From Sorghum bicolor (taxonomy: Eukaryota; Streptophyta; Magnoliopsida; Poales; Poaceae): 64,000 nt of DNA. The stretch lies in contig NC_012876.2 in assembly GCF_000003195.3 (NCBI RefSeq), forward strand, positions 46,495,276-46,559,275, given 5' to 3'. This document shows, one piece after another, positions 45,809 through 56,944 of this stretch (position 1 is its first letter; each line of letters begins with the position of its first letter). The position numbers were made by a program, and so were the translations under genes. The notes under the pieces were generated by a model that had not been told where the DNA came from, ran no database searches, and saw only the letters and a program-made list of their open reading frames with translations.

Positions 45809-46271
45809 TGTGGGGGTATAAACCCCTATACCCTTACGACTGGACTTGGGTCAGGAGGCTTGGCCCATTACGAGACAAGTTCAAAGCTTGATCCGACAAC
45901 CTGGAGTTCCGCGCAAGGAAACAAGATGTGGAGATCAAGCAGGATTTCTGGTCGGTTAGAATAGGAATTGATATCGAATTATCCATGGCAATTGTAACCG
46001 ACTAGGATTAGTTTCCAGATCTGTAACCCTGCCCTCCAGACTATATAAGGAGGGGCAAGGGACCCCCCTAGGACAGATCATATTCTCTCAACACAAATCA
46101 ATACAACCAGACGCAGGACGTAGGTATTACGCCAACTCGGCGGCCGAACCTGGATAAAAAGCTTGTCCGTGTCTTGCGTCACCATCGAGTTCGTAGTTTG
46201 CGCACCGTCTACCGACAAACTACTACCATGGGTATACCCCAAGGTAGACTGCCGACTAGCTTTCGTCGACA
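45809..46271 (+). repeat. 5' LTR of G (463 bp)
   Basis: TGTGGGGGTATAAACCCC .. CGTCGACA. TATA box CTATATAAGG at 46041-46050; transcription would start near 46075. Confidence 0.96.
46041..46050 (+). promoter_or_regulatory. TATA box of G 5' LTR
   Basis: CTATATAAGG, conserved in the 3' LTR and in G'. Confidence 0.75.
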
Positions 46272-46272
46272 G

Positions 46273-46290
46273 TGGCGCGCCAGGTAGGGG
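46273..46290 (+). promoter_or_regulatory. Primer binding site of G
   Basis: TGGCGCGCCAGGTAGGGG one base after the LTR. Confidence 0.85.
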
Positions 46291-46319
46291 GTGTGCGTGC
46301 AACTTTTCCGGCGAACAAG

Positions 46320-49300
46320 ATGGTCACGATCCCAGCTTCCGCGACCGTGCCCGAAGGCCTCACGTTCACCGTCGTCCAGATCACGTGGACGACGTGCAGC
46401 GGCGGCTTCGCGACCACGGTTCCGAAAGAGATCCAGATCCAATCTGAGATCGCGCCGTCTCCGACCACACGCATGACGGCACCAAGCGCCCGACCACCGT
46501 TCCCACTCTACAAGGGAAAGGAGATCGACTGCTCGGACCTTCTCCAAGCGCTCGATCGCGCTGACTCCAAGCTACTCGAAGTCTCCCAACTAATAGATGG
46601 AGTTCTGCGCCGGCCCGACCAAGCTGCTCGAGCGGATTTTTCGAAATCCCGCCGGCCAACTCGTGTCGCCACACACGAACGGCTGGGAACGTCCCTGACG
46701 ATAACCTCAACCCCCTCAGGACGATCCGTCGAGCTCAAGAAGGAAGACTATCCTTGCGGCCTGAACAACTCGGCCTCTGTTTACTCACAGCATGTCCAAT
46801 CCGTTTTCAGCAAGGCGGGTTGGTCGCCGACAAGGAACAATCGTCACCATGTCAACATGGTGACAATCCGAGAGCTACGGGACGGCCGGGTTTCCAGCAC
46901 CAACTCAAGCACCGGCTCCGTCCCCACCGAGGTTATAAACACCGAAGATGAGGGCTACGACCTGGATTTTCCTTCACACCCTCCGGGTTTCGACCGATTC
47001 CCGATATTCCCCCCCCGGCGAGGGGATATTGTGTTCAATGTCAGCGCCGATGAACCGGCCGTTGACGGAGAAACAGATGACCAGAGGCAACTCCGCGAAC
47101 AGCGTAACGCCGATCGCGCCCGACGACGTGCGGACGAGCAACAACAGATGCCACCAAATAACCTCAACGATGCCTTTGACATGGTCGGGGACCAGCCAGT
47201 CTACAAAACGCCAAGCGCCAACGTGGCAGTCGCCATGGCTAACCTGGATCGGCTTCCTGACACCCCCGAATGCCAGGGAGTCCGGACCAGCATCCGAGCA
47301 CACCTGATCGCCGCAATGGGACAGACAGCCACTCTGCTCAAGAGAGTCCAGGACGTTTCTTATACGGAAGCCGCCTCCGACCAGACTAATCGTAGCCAGG
47401 TCTCACCCAGCAGGCGTCACCGCAGCCGCTTCCCCGACAACCGTCGAGGGGACTCGCGGCGCGACGATGGTGGTCGGGACGCCGATGGCCGCCGCAAGCA
47501 GAACCGCGTACGCGGCCAAGAAGAAGATCAACACAGGGATCTCCGCCACAACATCCCTTCCAAAGATGCCCGGGACCGCATCAACAGGCGCGCCGCAGAG
47601 AGAGCAGTCCACGAAAACCTACGCCGCATCGAGTACGATGCAACCCACGGTCCTCCGGGCCTAAGACAGTTCTCCTCACACCTCCGCCAGGTCGTGTGGC
47701 CCCGCAATTTCAAGCTCGAAAAACTTAAAAAATACGACGGCAAGGAAAATCCAGAGAACTGGATCACCCTCTATGAAATCGCAGTCCGATCAGCGGCAGG
47801 AGATGAGCACGTCATGGCTAACTACTTCCCCGTAGTCCTCGACGAGGCTGGTCATCAGTGGCTTCTCGGCTTGCCCGAGGACTCCTTCGACTCTTGGGAA
47901 GAGCTACGCCAGGCTTTCATCGACAACTTCATCGCCACATGCGAGCAGCCTGGAAACAAGTATGACCTTGAAAGAATAAGGGACAGGAAGAATGAACCTC
48001 TGCGCGATTACATCCGACGATTTTCGGATATGCGCCTCAAAATCCCGAAGATTTCTCATGACGAGGCCATCTCAGCCTTCATCAAGGGCTTGCGTTTCCA
48101 CGAAGCACTGAGGAACAAGCTGTTGCGTAAGCGCCCATCAACGGTAGCAGGGCTCCTCGCCACGGCCAAAAATTACGCCGATGCCGATGCAGAAAAACTA
48201 ATCCGAGACGATGCGAGAGGCCCCGACCAGCCTCCCCGGCGAGATGACGGTCGTGGTCGCTACGACAACAGAAATCACCGCCGCTCCGACAACCGCGATC
48301 ACCGAGAGGGTTGGGATCGGCGGCGCGACAGCCGCGATGACTTCAGAGGAAAGCGCCCTCGCGACTACGACCACGAAGTAAATACGGTCAAACGTCCCAA
48401 TGGACGACGGGACTACCAAGAAGACTACAACAAAACATTGAAGGGACCATGCCAGCTACACCCAAAGTCCAATCATACCATGGAAGAGTGCCGCGTCCTC
48501 AAAAGTATCTATACACGGCGGGCCGCCCAAGAGGACTCCGCCAAGAAAAATAACAAGCGTGACGGGCACGACCACGAAGATGAGGATGAGGACCAAGATA
48601 GGGACCCCCGACACCAATACGTCAGCCCCACTGACGTGGTCCACTCCATTTTCGGGGGCAAGGTCTCCACTGAGTCCAAGCGAGAAAGAAAGCTGTTAAA
48701 GAGAGCCTGCCTCAACATAGACAGCACGGACGGGCTGATCGCAGATCCGAAATTTCCCACGTGGTCCCACAGGGAGATCTCGTTCAGCAGAAAGGACCAG
48801 TGGGCCGCTATCCCAGAGCCGGGTCGTTTCCCACTGATTCTTGACCCCTGCATCAACAGCATCAGATTCGAGCGCGTGCTCGTGGACGGGGGAAGCTCCA
48901 TCGACATCCTCTTCCGCAACAGCCTGCCCGCCCTCAAGATATCACCGGCACAACTAAAACCTTATGACGCCCAATTCTGGGGGGTTTTGCCAGGTCAAAG
49001 TTCAGTGCCCCTCGGACAGATAACATTGCCTGTCCAATTCGGCACACCCGACCACTTCCGGACGGAGTTCATCAACTTCGTAGTCGCGGATTTCGACGGG
49101 ACCTATCACGCCATACTGGGCCGCCCATCGCTGAAAAAGTTCATGGCAGTCCCGCACTACTCATACCTGGTCCTTAAGATGCCCACGGAGAAGGGCGTCC
49201 TAACCGTCAGAGGCAACGTCTACACTGCGTACACCTGCGAAGAAGAAAGCTTCAAGATCACCGAGGCAATCGACCTCTCAATCCGCATGGCGGAAACAGC

Positions 49301-49457
49301 AAACCAAGCCGCACAGCTACCTCCCGACCAGCTCCAATTACCCGAACAGGCAACAGCCAGGAAGAACTCAAAATCCAAGGAGTACAAAGAAGTGCAGCTG
49401 GTCGAAGGCAACCCCGAGAAAACAGCCCTCATCGGGGCCAACCTGGATCCAAAATAG
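46320..49457 (+). CDS. G gag-protease
   Basis: 1045 codons from ATG 46320, the first ATG after the primer site (the frame is open upstream only into the primer site). The N-terminal third is polar and disordered-looking. The gag domain lies at about 47700-48200 (KKYDGKENPENWITLYE, HQWLLGLPED, LRDYIRRFSDM), then an Arg/Asp-rich stretch, a CHHC knuckle (CQLHPKSNHTMEEC, about 48450) and protease with LVDGGSSIDILF (about 48880) and AILGRPSLKKF (about 49110). Ends at UAG 49455-49457 in the context AAA-UAG-GAA, followed in frame by pol. Confidence 0.93.
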   Translation: MVTIPASATVPEGLTFTVVQITWTTCSGGFATTVPKEIQIQSEIAPSPTTRMTAPSARPPFPLYKGKEIDCSDLLQALDRADSKLLEVSQLIDGVLRRPDQAARADFSKSRRPTRVATHERLGTSLTITSTPSGRSVELKKEDYPCGLNNSASVYSQHVQSVFSKAGWSPTRNNRHHVNMVTIRELRDGRVSSTNSSTGSVPTEVINTEDEGYDLDFPSHPPGFDRFPIFPPRRGDIVFNVSADEPAVDGETDDQRQLREQRNADRARRRADEQQQMPPNNLNDAFDMVGDQPVYKTPSANVAVAMANLDRLPDTPECQGVRTSIRAHLIAAMGQTATLLKRVQDVSYTEAASDQTNRSQVSPSRRHRSRFPDNRRGDSRRDDGGRDADGRRKQNRVRGQEEDQHRDLRHNIPSKDARDRINRRAAERAVHENLRRIEYDATHGPPGLRQFSSHLRQVVWPRNFKLEKLKKYDGKENPENWITLYEIAVRSAAGDEHVMANYFPVVLDEAGHQWLLGLPEDSFDSWEELRQAFIDNFIATCEQPGNKYDLERIRDRKNEPLRDYIRRFSDMRLKIPKISHDEAISAFIKGLRFHEALRNKLLRKRPSTVAGLLATAKNYADADAEKLIRDDARGPDQPPRRDDGRGRYDNRNHRRSDNRDHREGWDRRRDSRDDFRGKRPRDYDHEVNTVKRPNGRRDYQEDYNKTLKGPCQLHPKSNHTMEECRVLKSIYTRRAAQEDSAKKNNKRDGHDHEDEDEDQDRDPRHQYVSPTDVVHSIFGGKVSTESKRERKLLKRACLNIDSTDGLIADPKFPTWSHREISFSRKDQWAAIPEPGRFPLILDPCINSIRFERVLVDGGSSIDILFRNSLPALKISPAQLKPYDAQFWGVLPGQSSVPLGQITLPVQFGTPDHFRTEFINFVVADFDGTYHAILGRPSLKKFMAVPHYSYLVLKMPTEKGVLTVRGNVYTAYTCEEESFKITEAIDLSIRMAETANQAAQLPPDQLQLPEQATARKNSKSKEYKEVQLVEGNPEKTALIGANLDPK

Positions 49458-52400
49458 GAAGACGCGCTCGTCAGGTTTCTAAGGGACAACGTGAGCGTTT
49501 TCGCATGGAAACCCGCAGACATGCCCGGTGTCCCACGAAACCTGATCGAGCACTCCTTAAATGTCTCGAAGACCGCAAGACCAATCAAGCAAAAACTGCG
49601 ACGGTTCGCTCGTGACAAAAAGGAGGCTATTAGGGCAGAAATAACACGGCTTCTAGCAGCCGGATTCATAAAAGAAGTGTATCACCCCGATTGGCTCGCC
49701 AATCCGGTTCTTGTACGCAAAAAGAATAATGAATGGAGAATGTGCGTTGATTACACTGATCTTAACAAACACTGTCCTAAAGATCCTTTTGGTCTCCCTC
49801 GCATTGACGAGGTGGTCGACTCAACGGCCGGATGCGAACTCCTCTCCTTTCTAGACTGCTACTCTGGTTATCACCAGATCTCGCTAAAGGAAGAGGATCA
49901 GATCAAAACATCCTTCATCACACCCTTCGGCGCATACTGCTACACGACCATGTCTTTCGGACTCAAAAACGCTGGGGCCACTTATCAAAGGGCCATCCAG
50001 CAATGCCTCCACGACGAGATTCGCGATGACCTCGTCGAGGCCTATGTGGACGACGTGGTCGTAAAAACAAGGGACGCGAGCACCCTAATCGACAACTTAG
50101 ACCGAACCTTCAAGGCACTCAATAGGTACAAGTGGAAGCTCAACCCCAAGAAATGCATTTTCGGCGTTCCTTCCGGTCTACTGCTCGGCAACGTCGTCAG
50201 TCGCGATGGCATACGACCAAACCCTTCAAAAGTCAAAGCCGTACTCGACATGCGACCACCGAAGAACGTCAAGGACATTCAGAAGCTAACCGGATGCATG
50301 GCCGCCCTCAGTCGTTTCATCTCAAGGCTGGGAGAAAAAGGCCTCCCTTTCTTCAAACTATTGAAAGCGTCAGAAAAATTTTCTTGGACAGAGGAAGCCG
50401 ACGCTGCGTTCACTCAGCTTAAGACCTTCCTCACTTCACCACCTGTCCTCACAGCGCCTCAACCCAATGAAGACCTACTTCTTTACATTGCTGCAACCGA
50501 CAGGGTTGTTTCCACGGCAATAGTGGTCGAGCGAGATGAACCAGGTCACGCCTACAAGGTCCAGAGACCCGTTTACTTCATAAGTGAAGTCCTAAACGAG
50601 TCCAAGGCCAGGTATCCACAAATACAGAAGCTCATATACGCCATTCTGATAACATCAAGAAAGCTGAAGCACTACTTCGACGGCCATCGAGTCCTGGCGA
50701 CAACTAGTTTCCCTCTCGGGGACATCCTGCGCAATAAAGACGCCAATGGCAGAATCGTGAAATGGGCGATGGAATTGTGCCCATTTTCGCTGGAGTTCCA
50801 GAGCCGAACTACGGTCAAGTCTCAGGCCCTGGTCGATTTCATTGCTGAATGGACGGATCTCAATGAGCCTCCCGTTCCCGATGTCTCAGACCACTGGTCA
50901 ATGTTCTTTGATGGGTCCTTGAACATCAATGATGCCGGCGCTGGGATACTGTTCGTATCACCCAACAAGGACAAGCTGCGTTACGTCCTTCGGATCCTTT
51001 TTCCGGCGTCAAACAACGTCGCCGAATACGAAGCATGCTTGCATGGCATAAGACTAGCCGTTGAACTGGGGGTCAAGCGCCTCTATGTCTATGGCGACTC
51101 CGCTTTGGTCATCAACCAGCTCAACAAGGAGTGGGACGCAACCCACGAGAAGATGGATCTCTACTGCAAAGAAATTCGCAAATGGGAAACCAACTTCTAT
51201 GGCATAGAATACATCCACGTGGTCCGGGATAAGAACCAAGCAGCAGATGCGTTGTCAAAGTTAGGCTCATCTCGGGCCCAAATCCCGCGGGGTATTTTCG
51301 TCCAGGACATCCATGAGCCGAGCGTAGGCTCCTCCCTGGTCGACAAGCAACCCACCGAGGCAATGCTCATAGACGACGCCACTCCGACAACCGGTGGGCG
51401 AGACTGGCGTACCCCGTTCATCAAATACATATCAGACGGGACAGGTTTTCAGGACAAAACAGAGAACGAGCACCTCATCCGACGATCAAAGAACTACATC
51501 CTGGTCGACGGAAAACTCATGCGGAAAAACGCAAGCTCTGAAGTACTGCTCAAGTGCATACCCCAAGATGATGGTATCAAGCTCTTAGAGGACATACATG
51601 CTGGATCCTGCGGCAATCACGCCGCATCTAGAACGTTGGTCGGAAAGGCTTTCCGAGCAGGTTTTTATTGGCCAACCGCGGTCGGCGACGCAGAAAAACT
51701 GGTTCGACATTGCGAAGGATGTCAGTTTTTCGCTAAGAGGACCCACGTACCTGCCCATGAAATTCAAACCATCCCGTCGTCTTGGCCCTTTGCTTGCTGG
51801 GGGCTTGACATGATCGGACCATTTAAACCAGCCCCGGGCAATTTCAAGTTTGTCTTCGTGTTAATCGACAAGTTCTCCAAGTGGATTGAATACATGCCCA
51901 TGGTCAAGGCAACCTCCGAGAAGGCTGTGGAGTTCCTCAATCAAATCATACACAGATTCGGCATCCCGAACAGCATAATCACCGATCTGGGCACTCAGTT
52001 TACTGGCACCACTTTTTGGGATTCCTGCGATGACAGAGGCATAGTCATAAAATATGTGTCAGTGGCACATCCACGTGCCAACGGTCAAGTTGAACGCGCT
52101 AACGGAATGATCGTTGACGCCCTAAAGAAAAGGTTGTACACCGAAAACGACAGCGCACCCGGTCGATGGATGAAAGAATTGCCGGCAGTGGTCTGGGGCC
52201 TCCGAACTCAGACCAGTCGAAACACAGGGGTGTCTCCCTACTTCATGGTGTACGGTGCAGAGGCGGTCCTGCCGTCCGACATACACTTCGGATCTCCTAG
52301 AATCGAACACTTCGACCAGGCGACCGCCGACAACGCCAGAGAACTCGAAATCAATTGCATGGAGGAAAAGCGTTTAGATTCTTATCTCCGAACAGCAAAA

Positions 52401-52643
52401 TATCTCACGGCAGTCAGGCGATACTACAACAGGAACGTCAAAGACCGTTCCTTTGTGGTCGGCGATCTGGTACTTCGATGGAAAACAAGCCAGGAGGGAA
52501 TGCACAAGCTATCCACTCCCTGGGAAGGACCTTTCGTGGTGACCGAGGTCACACGACCCACATCCTACAGATTGGCATACCCAGACGGAACACGAGTGCC
52601 TAACTCTTGGCACATCGACAAACTGCGACGTTTCTATCCATAA
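49458..52643 (+). CDS. G pol: RT, degenerate RNase H, archaeal-type RNase H, integrase
   Basis: In frame with gag-protease across UAG; no other stop until TAA at 52641-52643. Counting from GTG 49491: RT with [12 protein letters not shown] (119-130) and YVDD at 185-188. First RNase H about 325-410 with IAATDRVV in place of the catalytic DAS motif. Second RNase H 469-590 (FDGS 473-476, AEYEA with E512, GDS 535-537, NQAADALSK). Integrase: zinc ligands H703, H710, C741, C744; D773, D832, E868; then a C-terminal GPF/Y-like module ([10 protein letters not shown]) ending RRFYP. All catalytic residues of RT, the second RNase H and integrase are present. There is no chromodomain, as expected for Tat. 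Confidence 0.95.
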   Translation, partial: EDALVRFLRDNVSVFAWKPADMPGVPRNLIEHSLNVSKTARPIKQKLRRFARDKKEAIRAEITRLLAAGFIKEVYHPDWLANPVLVRKKNNEWRMCVDYTDLNKHCPKDPFGLPRIDEVVDSTAGCELLSFLDCYSGYHQISLKEEDQIKTSFITPFGAYCYTTMSFGLKNAGATYQRAIQQCLHDEIRDDLVEAYVDDVVVKTRDASTLIDNLDRTFKALNRYKWKLNPKKCIFGVPSGLLLGNVVSRDGIRPNPSKVKAVLDMRPPKNVKDIQKLTGCMAALSRFISRLGEKGLPFFKLLKASEKFSWTEEADAAFTQLKTFLTSPPVLTAPQPNEDLLLYIAATDRVVSTAIVVERDEPGHAYKVQRPVYFISEVLNESKARYPQIQKLIYAILITSRKLKHYFDGHRVLATTSFPLGDILRNKDANGRIVKWAMELCPFSLEFQSRTTVKSQALVDFIAEWTDLNEPPVPDVSDHWSMFFDGSLNINDAGAGILFVSPNKDKLRYVLRILFPASNNVAEYEACLHGIRLAVELGVKRLYVYGDSALVINQLNKEWDATHEKMDLYCKEIRKWETNFYGIEYIHVVRDKNQAADALSKLGSSRAQIPRGIFVQDIHEPSVGSSLVDKQPTEAMLIDDATPTTGGRDWRTPFIKYISDGTGFQDKTENEHLIRRSKNYILVDGKLMRKNASSEVLLKCIPQDDGIKLLEDIHAGSCGNHAASRTLVGKAFRAGFYWPTAVGDAEKLVRHCEGCQFFAKRTHVPAHEIQTIPSSWPFACWGLDMIGPFKPAPGNFKFVFVLIDKFSKWIEYMPMVKATSEKAVEFLNQIIHRFGIPNSIITDLGTQFTGTTFWDSCDDRGIVIKYVSVAHPRANGQVERANGMIVDALKKRLYTENDSAPGRWMKELPAVVWGLRTQTSRNTGVSPYFMVYGAEAVLPSDIHFGSPRIEHFDQATADNARELEINCMEEKRLDSYLRTAKYLTAVRRYYNRNVKDRSFVVGDLVLRWKTSQEGMHKLSTPWEGPFVVTEVTRPTSYRLAYPDGTRVPNSWHIDKLRRFYP

Positions 52644-52921
52644 AGTTTTGATAATTTTCCTTTGTAAGTATCTTATAATTTTTGATAATGAAATTCTCTA
52701 TTTTTTGCCTATACCTTGTCGCACACAGCACTCGGCAAAACTCCTGCAATGGATGCTCCTAGCGACTACCGAGACGAATACGGTGACACGTCACTCAGAT
52801 ATTCTTACAGCGCTCAAAACAACAGTCATGACAAAAAAGCAAACTTTATTACAAACTTTACACACAAAGTTTACAATAAATACCCTGACGGGCAGACACT
52901 AGTCTATTCCTACAGACTACT
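52644..52921. other. Spacer between convergent G pol and antisense gene
   Basis: 278 bases. Forward AATAAA at 52875-52880, preceded by a 7-bp inverted repeat (AAACTTT/AAAGTTT, 52853-52872). A reverse-strand AATAAA overlaps the antisense stop region (about 52920). Termination signals of both strands are within 50 bases, so the two transcripts probably overlap. Confidence 0.55.
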
Positions 52922-55900
52922 TTATTGGCCTAGCTGCTCGGGCTGATCACCCGCCTGGCCCTGCTGCCCGGACGAAGGGGTCGGGGCCACCGGCGCCTGG
53001 CTGGTCGAGACCGTAGGCGTCGACCGCCCATCTCCCGCAACGGACGCGCCCGACAACTCCCTGGCCGACCTATCTGAACTCGGCTGGTCTGGAGGAGTGG
53101 CCGTTCCGCACAGATTGATGTCGCCGATCACCGTCGACGACAAGTCCAGCAGACTACCCCGAAGTTCGTCCGCTTCCTGAGGGCCGACTTCCTTCGGGTA
53201 CCCCTTTTCCAGCCTGCTCAAGTCGACCAGGGGGTAGTGGGCGCGCACCATGCTGAGGACGTGCACGCCGGCAAACTCCCCAGCGTCCTTCACAAACTGC
53301 TGGAGCCAGTCCCACGCCCGTTGCGCCTTCTCGACCGGGGTCAACTGCGGCGCGCGGGGCTGGCTCTCCGGGAGCTCGGGACTGATCAGGTCTAGGACCG
53401 GGGACACTCCTTTCCAGATCCTGCAACAGTTGACCTTCCAGGAGTCCCGGTCCTTGATCAGATCATCCAGGTGCTTCTTGGCGTTCACCTTGAGCACTGC
53501 AAACGAAACAAGGCGTTATTTTCGGCATACTAAACAAACAAAGGGGCGACAAGTAGCAGCTAACAAGGCGGCACCCATTACCAGATAATTCCCGGTCCTT
53601 TCGTCCCAATTCCTCTCCTGCTCGCCGCCCGGACTCCAGCGCACCGGCGAGCTGTTGGCTGAGCTGCTCCTTCTCTTGTCGGAGGCGCGCCACCTCCTCC
53701 TCCAAGTCTGTGTGAACCATAAACTGGTTAGTAAAGCAAACTACACAAGTACGCAAAGCTGCTCGGAGCGTGTGACTAACCTTCTCGCTGCCGGTACTGG
53801 TCGGCCAAGCGACGAGTGAGGTCGAGACGACGCTCCTCCTGGACACTCATCTCGGCCACCTTCTCCCCGACCTCCGAACGCAGCCGGTCTACCTCCGCGG
53901 CAAGGGCCTTGTTCTCGGCCATGACGCCTTCTATCTGGTCAAAGCACCGTTTCCGGTACTTTGCCGTTTTCATTGCGCCCTACAAAGCGAGCATATAACG
54001 ACCATGCAAGACAAGGCATAGAATGTACAGCAGTACAAAAAGTCGCTTACCTTGACTTCGTCGACGAGGCGTTTGGCCGCGCGCTCCACCCTGGCAGCCT
54101 CTTCGGTCTCGGCGAGCTCCTCATGACCGATAAAGTGATCCCCGCGTTGGCGCCACACATACACGTGTTGGCGGCCATCACGGGGACGACCCTCAATCTC
54201 TTCCACCTCATCATCAGAGGCCGCCCGGGTTTCCTCCTCCTGTGCTGCGTCACCCTCGGTGGTGGTCCCAGGTATTACTGGTCCTCGGACCAGACCTGGG
54301 GAGCCCGCAGCCGAAGAGGCTCCTGCTCGGGGCGGCGTGGGGACTTCACTCCCCCCGGCTGGAGGAGCGGTCGGAGATCTTCCCTCCTCTGGGGAGCAAG
54401 TTGGGGGAGCCTCTCCAGCCCTGGTCGGGCTGCCTGTCGTAGTCGGTGCCGCGGTCGGGAGCCCCTCGGTGCTCCCAGGCGCGACTGCAGCTGTTGGCTG
54501 CTCTGTGGTCTGGGGGGCCGTATCCTCAGCAGCGTGGACTGGCTCGCCCGTCCCCTGGCTGGCAGCCTGGCCGGGGTCGACATCTGACGCCGCACTACAG
54601 GAACAAAAGTGTAATTTCAAAAAAAAAAATAAAAAAAAATAATAAAAAATCAAAGAGGAGTCCAAAATACGTAAGTCGAACACTTACAGGTCTGATCGGC
54701 GGTGGGTGGCGGTGAACCTCCTCCTCGCCCGGCCGGTCGGCACCTGCGCCCCCATCTCGACAACTTGCGGTGCAGGGGCGTCGCTGGCCACTCGATCAGT
54801 AGCGGCCGGCGCATTATCTGGGCGGCCCCGGGGCCGTCGGACCAACGACAGCGCAACCTCCTCGTCGTCGTCGTCGTCAACGATCCGGACGAGCCGACGA
54901 CGCTTCGGTGCTTGGCTGCTCTCCGCCGGTAGATCTGCCGGCAGCTCCGGTGTCGGCAAAGGATCTGCCGGCAATGGCCTCTTCCCCGCTACCCTCTCCT
55001 CGGAGGTCGGGACGGGGCGGGCTTGGTCCTCTTCACTGCTGGTGTAATGAGTACACCGAGCAGCGTCCTCCTCTGGCGGGTCTTCTCCCGCAGGATTTTC
55101 CATCCCCGGTGCCAGTGATACATACACTGTGCACCGGTCGACATCGCCGATCTGCAAAAGCAACAGAGATGAGTCAGCTGCCGACGATATACGAATGCTA
55201 AAACAAAATAATCTGCTACATACCTTTGGTGCTGGTCGTCCTAACTTGAAGGCTTGCACCCGATCACTGCCACGGATGAAGCCTCCGTCCGCGAAGTTAA
55301 ACAGCTCGTTCAACAGCTGTTGTACCTCCGCTTTCTCCAAGATCTCTGGCCGCATCCTGGTCGGGTCCATGCTTCCGGCATACTCGTACGCCGAGTGCAC
55401 CCTCTTCTGGCAGGGCATCACCCGACGACAAATGAAGTTGCCGACCACGCCAAGCCCGTCCAGGCGCGACCAGTCGATCAGCTTCATGAGATCCGCCACT
55501 GGACCGTCGAACTCCGGGCGGTCGGTCCAGCTCATCCTCTTCTCAGGAATGTATCCCACGTCGCAGAATGTGGAGCTGCCCGGTTCCTCCCTGATGTAGA
55601 ACCACTTCCTGTACCATTCGGTCAAGGAAGTGTTCCATGGACAGTGCAGGTAGCGATTCTTCATTCCATCACGAAGGTTGAGGTATACTCCACCTGCAAC
55701 CTTGGAGCCTCCAACTGCTCCCTTCTTCCTCAAGCAGAAAAGATACCGAAAAAGATCGAAGTGCGGCTCTATGCCAACATAGGCTTCGCACAGGTGGATG
55801 AAAGTGGAAATGAGGAGAATTGAGTTCGGGTGCAGATTGCAAATCCCGATCTCATAGTACAAAAGAAGACCTTGAAGAAAAGGATGAACAGGAACACCAA

Positions 55901-56111
55901 AGCCTCTCTTAATGAAATCTTCAAATACGACGATCTCACCGGCGCGAGGGTCGGGGTAGCTCTCCCCCTCCGGTGCCCTCCAGCCGCCGAGCTCCGGGCC
56001 GTGCAGAAGCCCCATATCGACAAGGTCACCAAGAGATTTCGTGGTGCTGCGAGACTTCTTCCACTCCTTGGCCATCAGTTCGGCCCTCTTCCTGGAGTCG
56101 CTCTTCGCCAT
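52922..56111 (-). CDS. Spliced antisense gene of G: Transposase_28-like domain plus coiled coil
   Basis: Six exons inferred by hand (reverse strand): 56111-55224, 55151-54688, 54594-54051, 53979-53781, 53707-53582, 53496-52922. Five GT..AG introns (72, 93, 71, 73, 85 bp); the joined frame is open for 931 codons. Exon 1 carries the N-terminal domain with the same landmarks as in E (GVPVHPFLQGLLLYYEIG, LHPNSILL, CEAYVG, WYRKWFYIREE). Exons 2-3 are a Pro/Ser/Thr/Glu-rich linker with an Asp run and a basic cluster (KRRRL) that could be a nuclear localisation signal. Exons 4-5 are coiled coil (EEEVARLRQEKEQLSQQL); exon 6 is a C-terminal domain with an acidic/Gln tail. Role unknown. Confidence 0.83.
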
Positions 56112-56221
56112 TAGAGGTGCGAGTGTGGGCTTGAGTTAGGAAGATGCAGGCGATTGAGGGAGATGAGAGCGGAAGGTTTGAAGGCAATGGCAGGGTAAGC
56201 AGTACAGGCGGAACTATCAGG

Positions 56222-56230
56222 CTCTTATAG
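56222..56230 (-). promoter_or_regulatory. TATA box of the G antisense gene
   Basis: Reverse strand CTATAAGAG, about 110 bases upstream of the ATG at 56111, leaving room for a short leader. Position fits a dedicated internal promoter. Confidence 0.55.
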
Positions 56231-56247
56231 CCCGCAACTCCACCTCT

Positions 56248-56275
56248 CCCACTTCCCGTATTCTCGGGAAGTGGG
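56248..56275. promoter_or_regulatory. Perfect palindrome upstream of the antisense promoter
   Basis: Arms CCCACTTCCCG and CGGGAAGTGGG (11 bp, no mismatch) around a 6-base loop, some 20 bases upstream of the TATA box. Could be a bound dimer site or a DNA hairpin. Confidence 0.6.
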
Positions 56276-56518
56276 CGGGCCATGCGGCGGATGCGGCGTT
56301 TCGGTTTACAATGATTATAAACAATTAATGCGGAGGATTTTTCGTACCAATTGATGGTTTCCTTTTCTCAAACCATGCAAAGGGCGGCTGCACAGTTGCC
56401 AGGCGCAACTTTTCATGCATCCGTCTGATACCCCGTCAGGAGGCCTCGTCACGTCAACTTTAACCGGAAAGATTTTTTCAAAAAAAAAACAAGAAGACAC
56501 ATACGCCAGAGAGTCAAC
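56276..56518. other. G region between antisense promoter and tandem repeats
   Basis: No ORF or repeat that I can support. Confidence 0.5.
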
Positions 56519-56944
56519 AATCCGGGGACTGCACCGACCACCGGGCATTCGACGCTCGGGGACTGGTCGCCCAGTCTATCAGCTCGGAACTTCAAGGACT
56601 GCGCCGACCACCGAGCACTCGACGTTCGGGGACTGGTTGTCCAGTCTATCAGCCGGAAGCTTTAAAGGACTGCGCCGACCACCGAGCACTCGACGCTCGG
56701 GGACTGGTCGCCCAGTCTATCAGCCGGAAGCTTTAAAGGACTGCACCGACCACCGAGCACTCGACGCTCGGGGACTGGTCGCCCAGTCTATCAGCCAGAA
56801 GCTATAAAGGACTGCACCGACCACCGAGCACTCGACGCTCGGGGACTGGTCGCCCAGTCTATCAGCCAGAAGCTATAAAGAACTGCACCGACCACCGAGC
56901 ACTCGATGCTCGGGGACTGGTCGTACAGTACAGCAACACAGAAT
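56519..56944 (+). repeat. Tandem repeat, 70-71 bp unit, about 6 copies
   Basis: Landmark GACGCTCGGGGACTGG (with variants) recurs at 56551, 56621, 56692, 56763, 56834 and 56905. Each unit also carries CTGCRCCGACCACCGAGCAC and CCCAGTCTATCAGCC. Lies between the antisense gene and the 3' LTR, the usual place for satellite-like repeats in Tat elements. Confidence 0.93.

Noticed and set aside
56519..56944. CRISPR-like array
   Set aside because: The units are contiguous 70-71 bp tandem copies without unique spacers, inside a plant retrotransposon.
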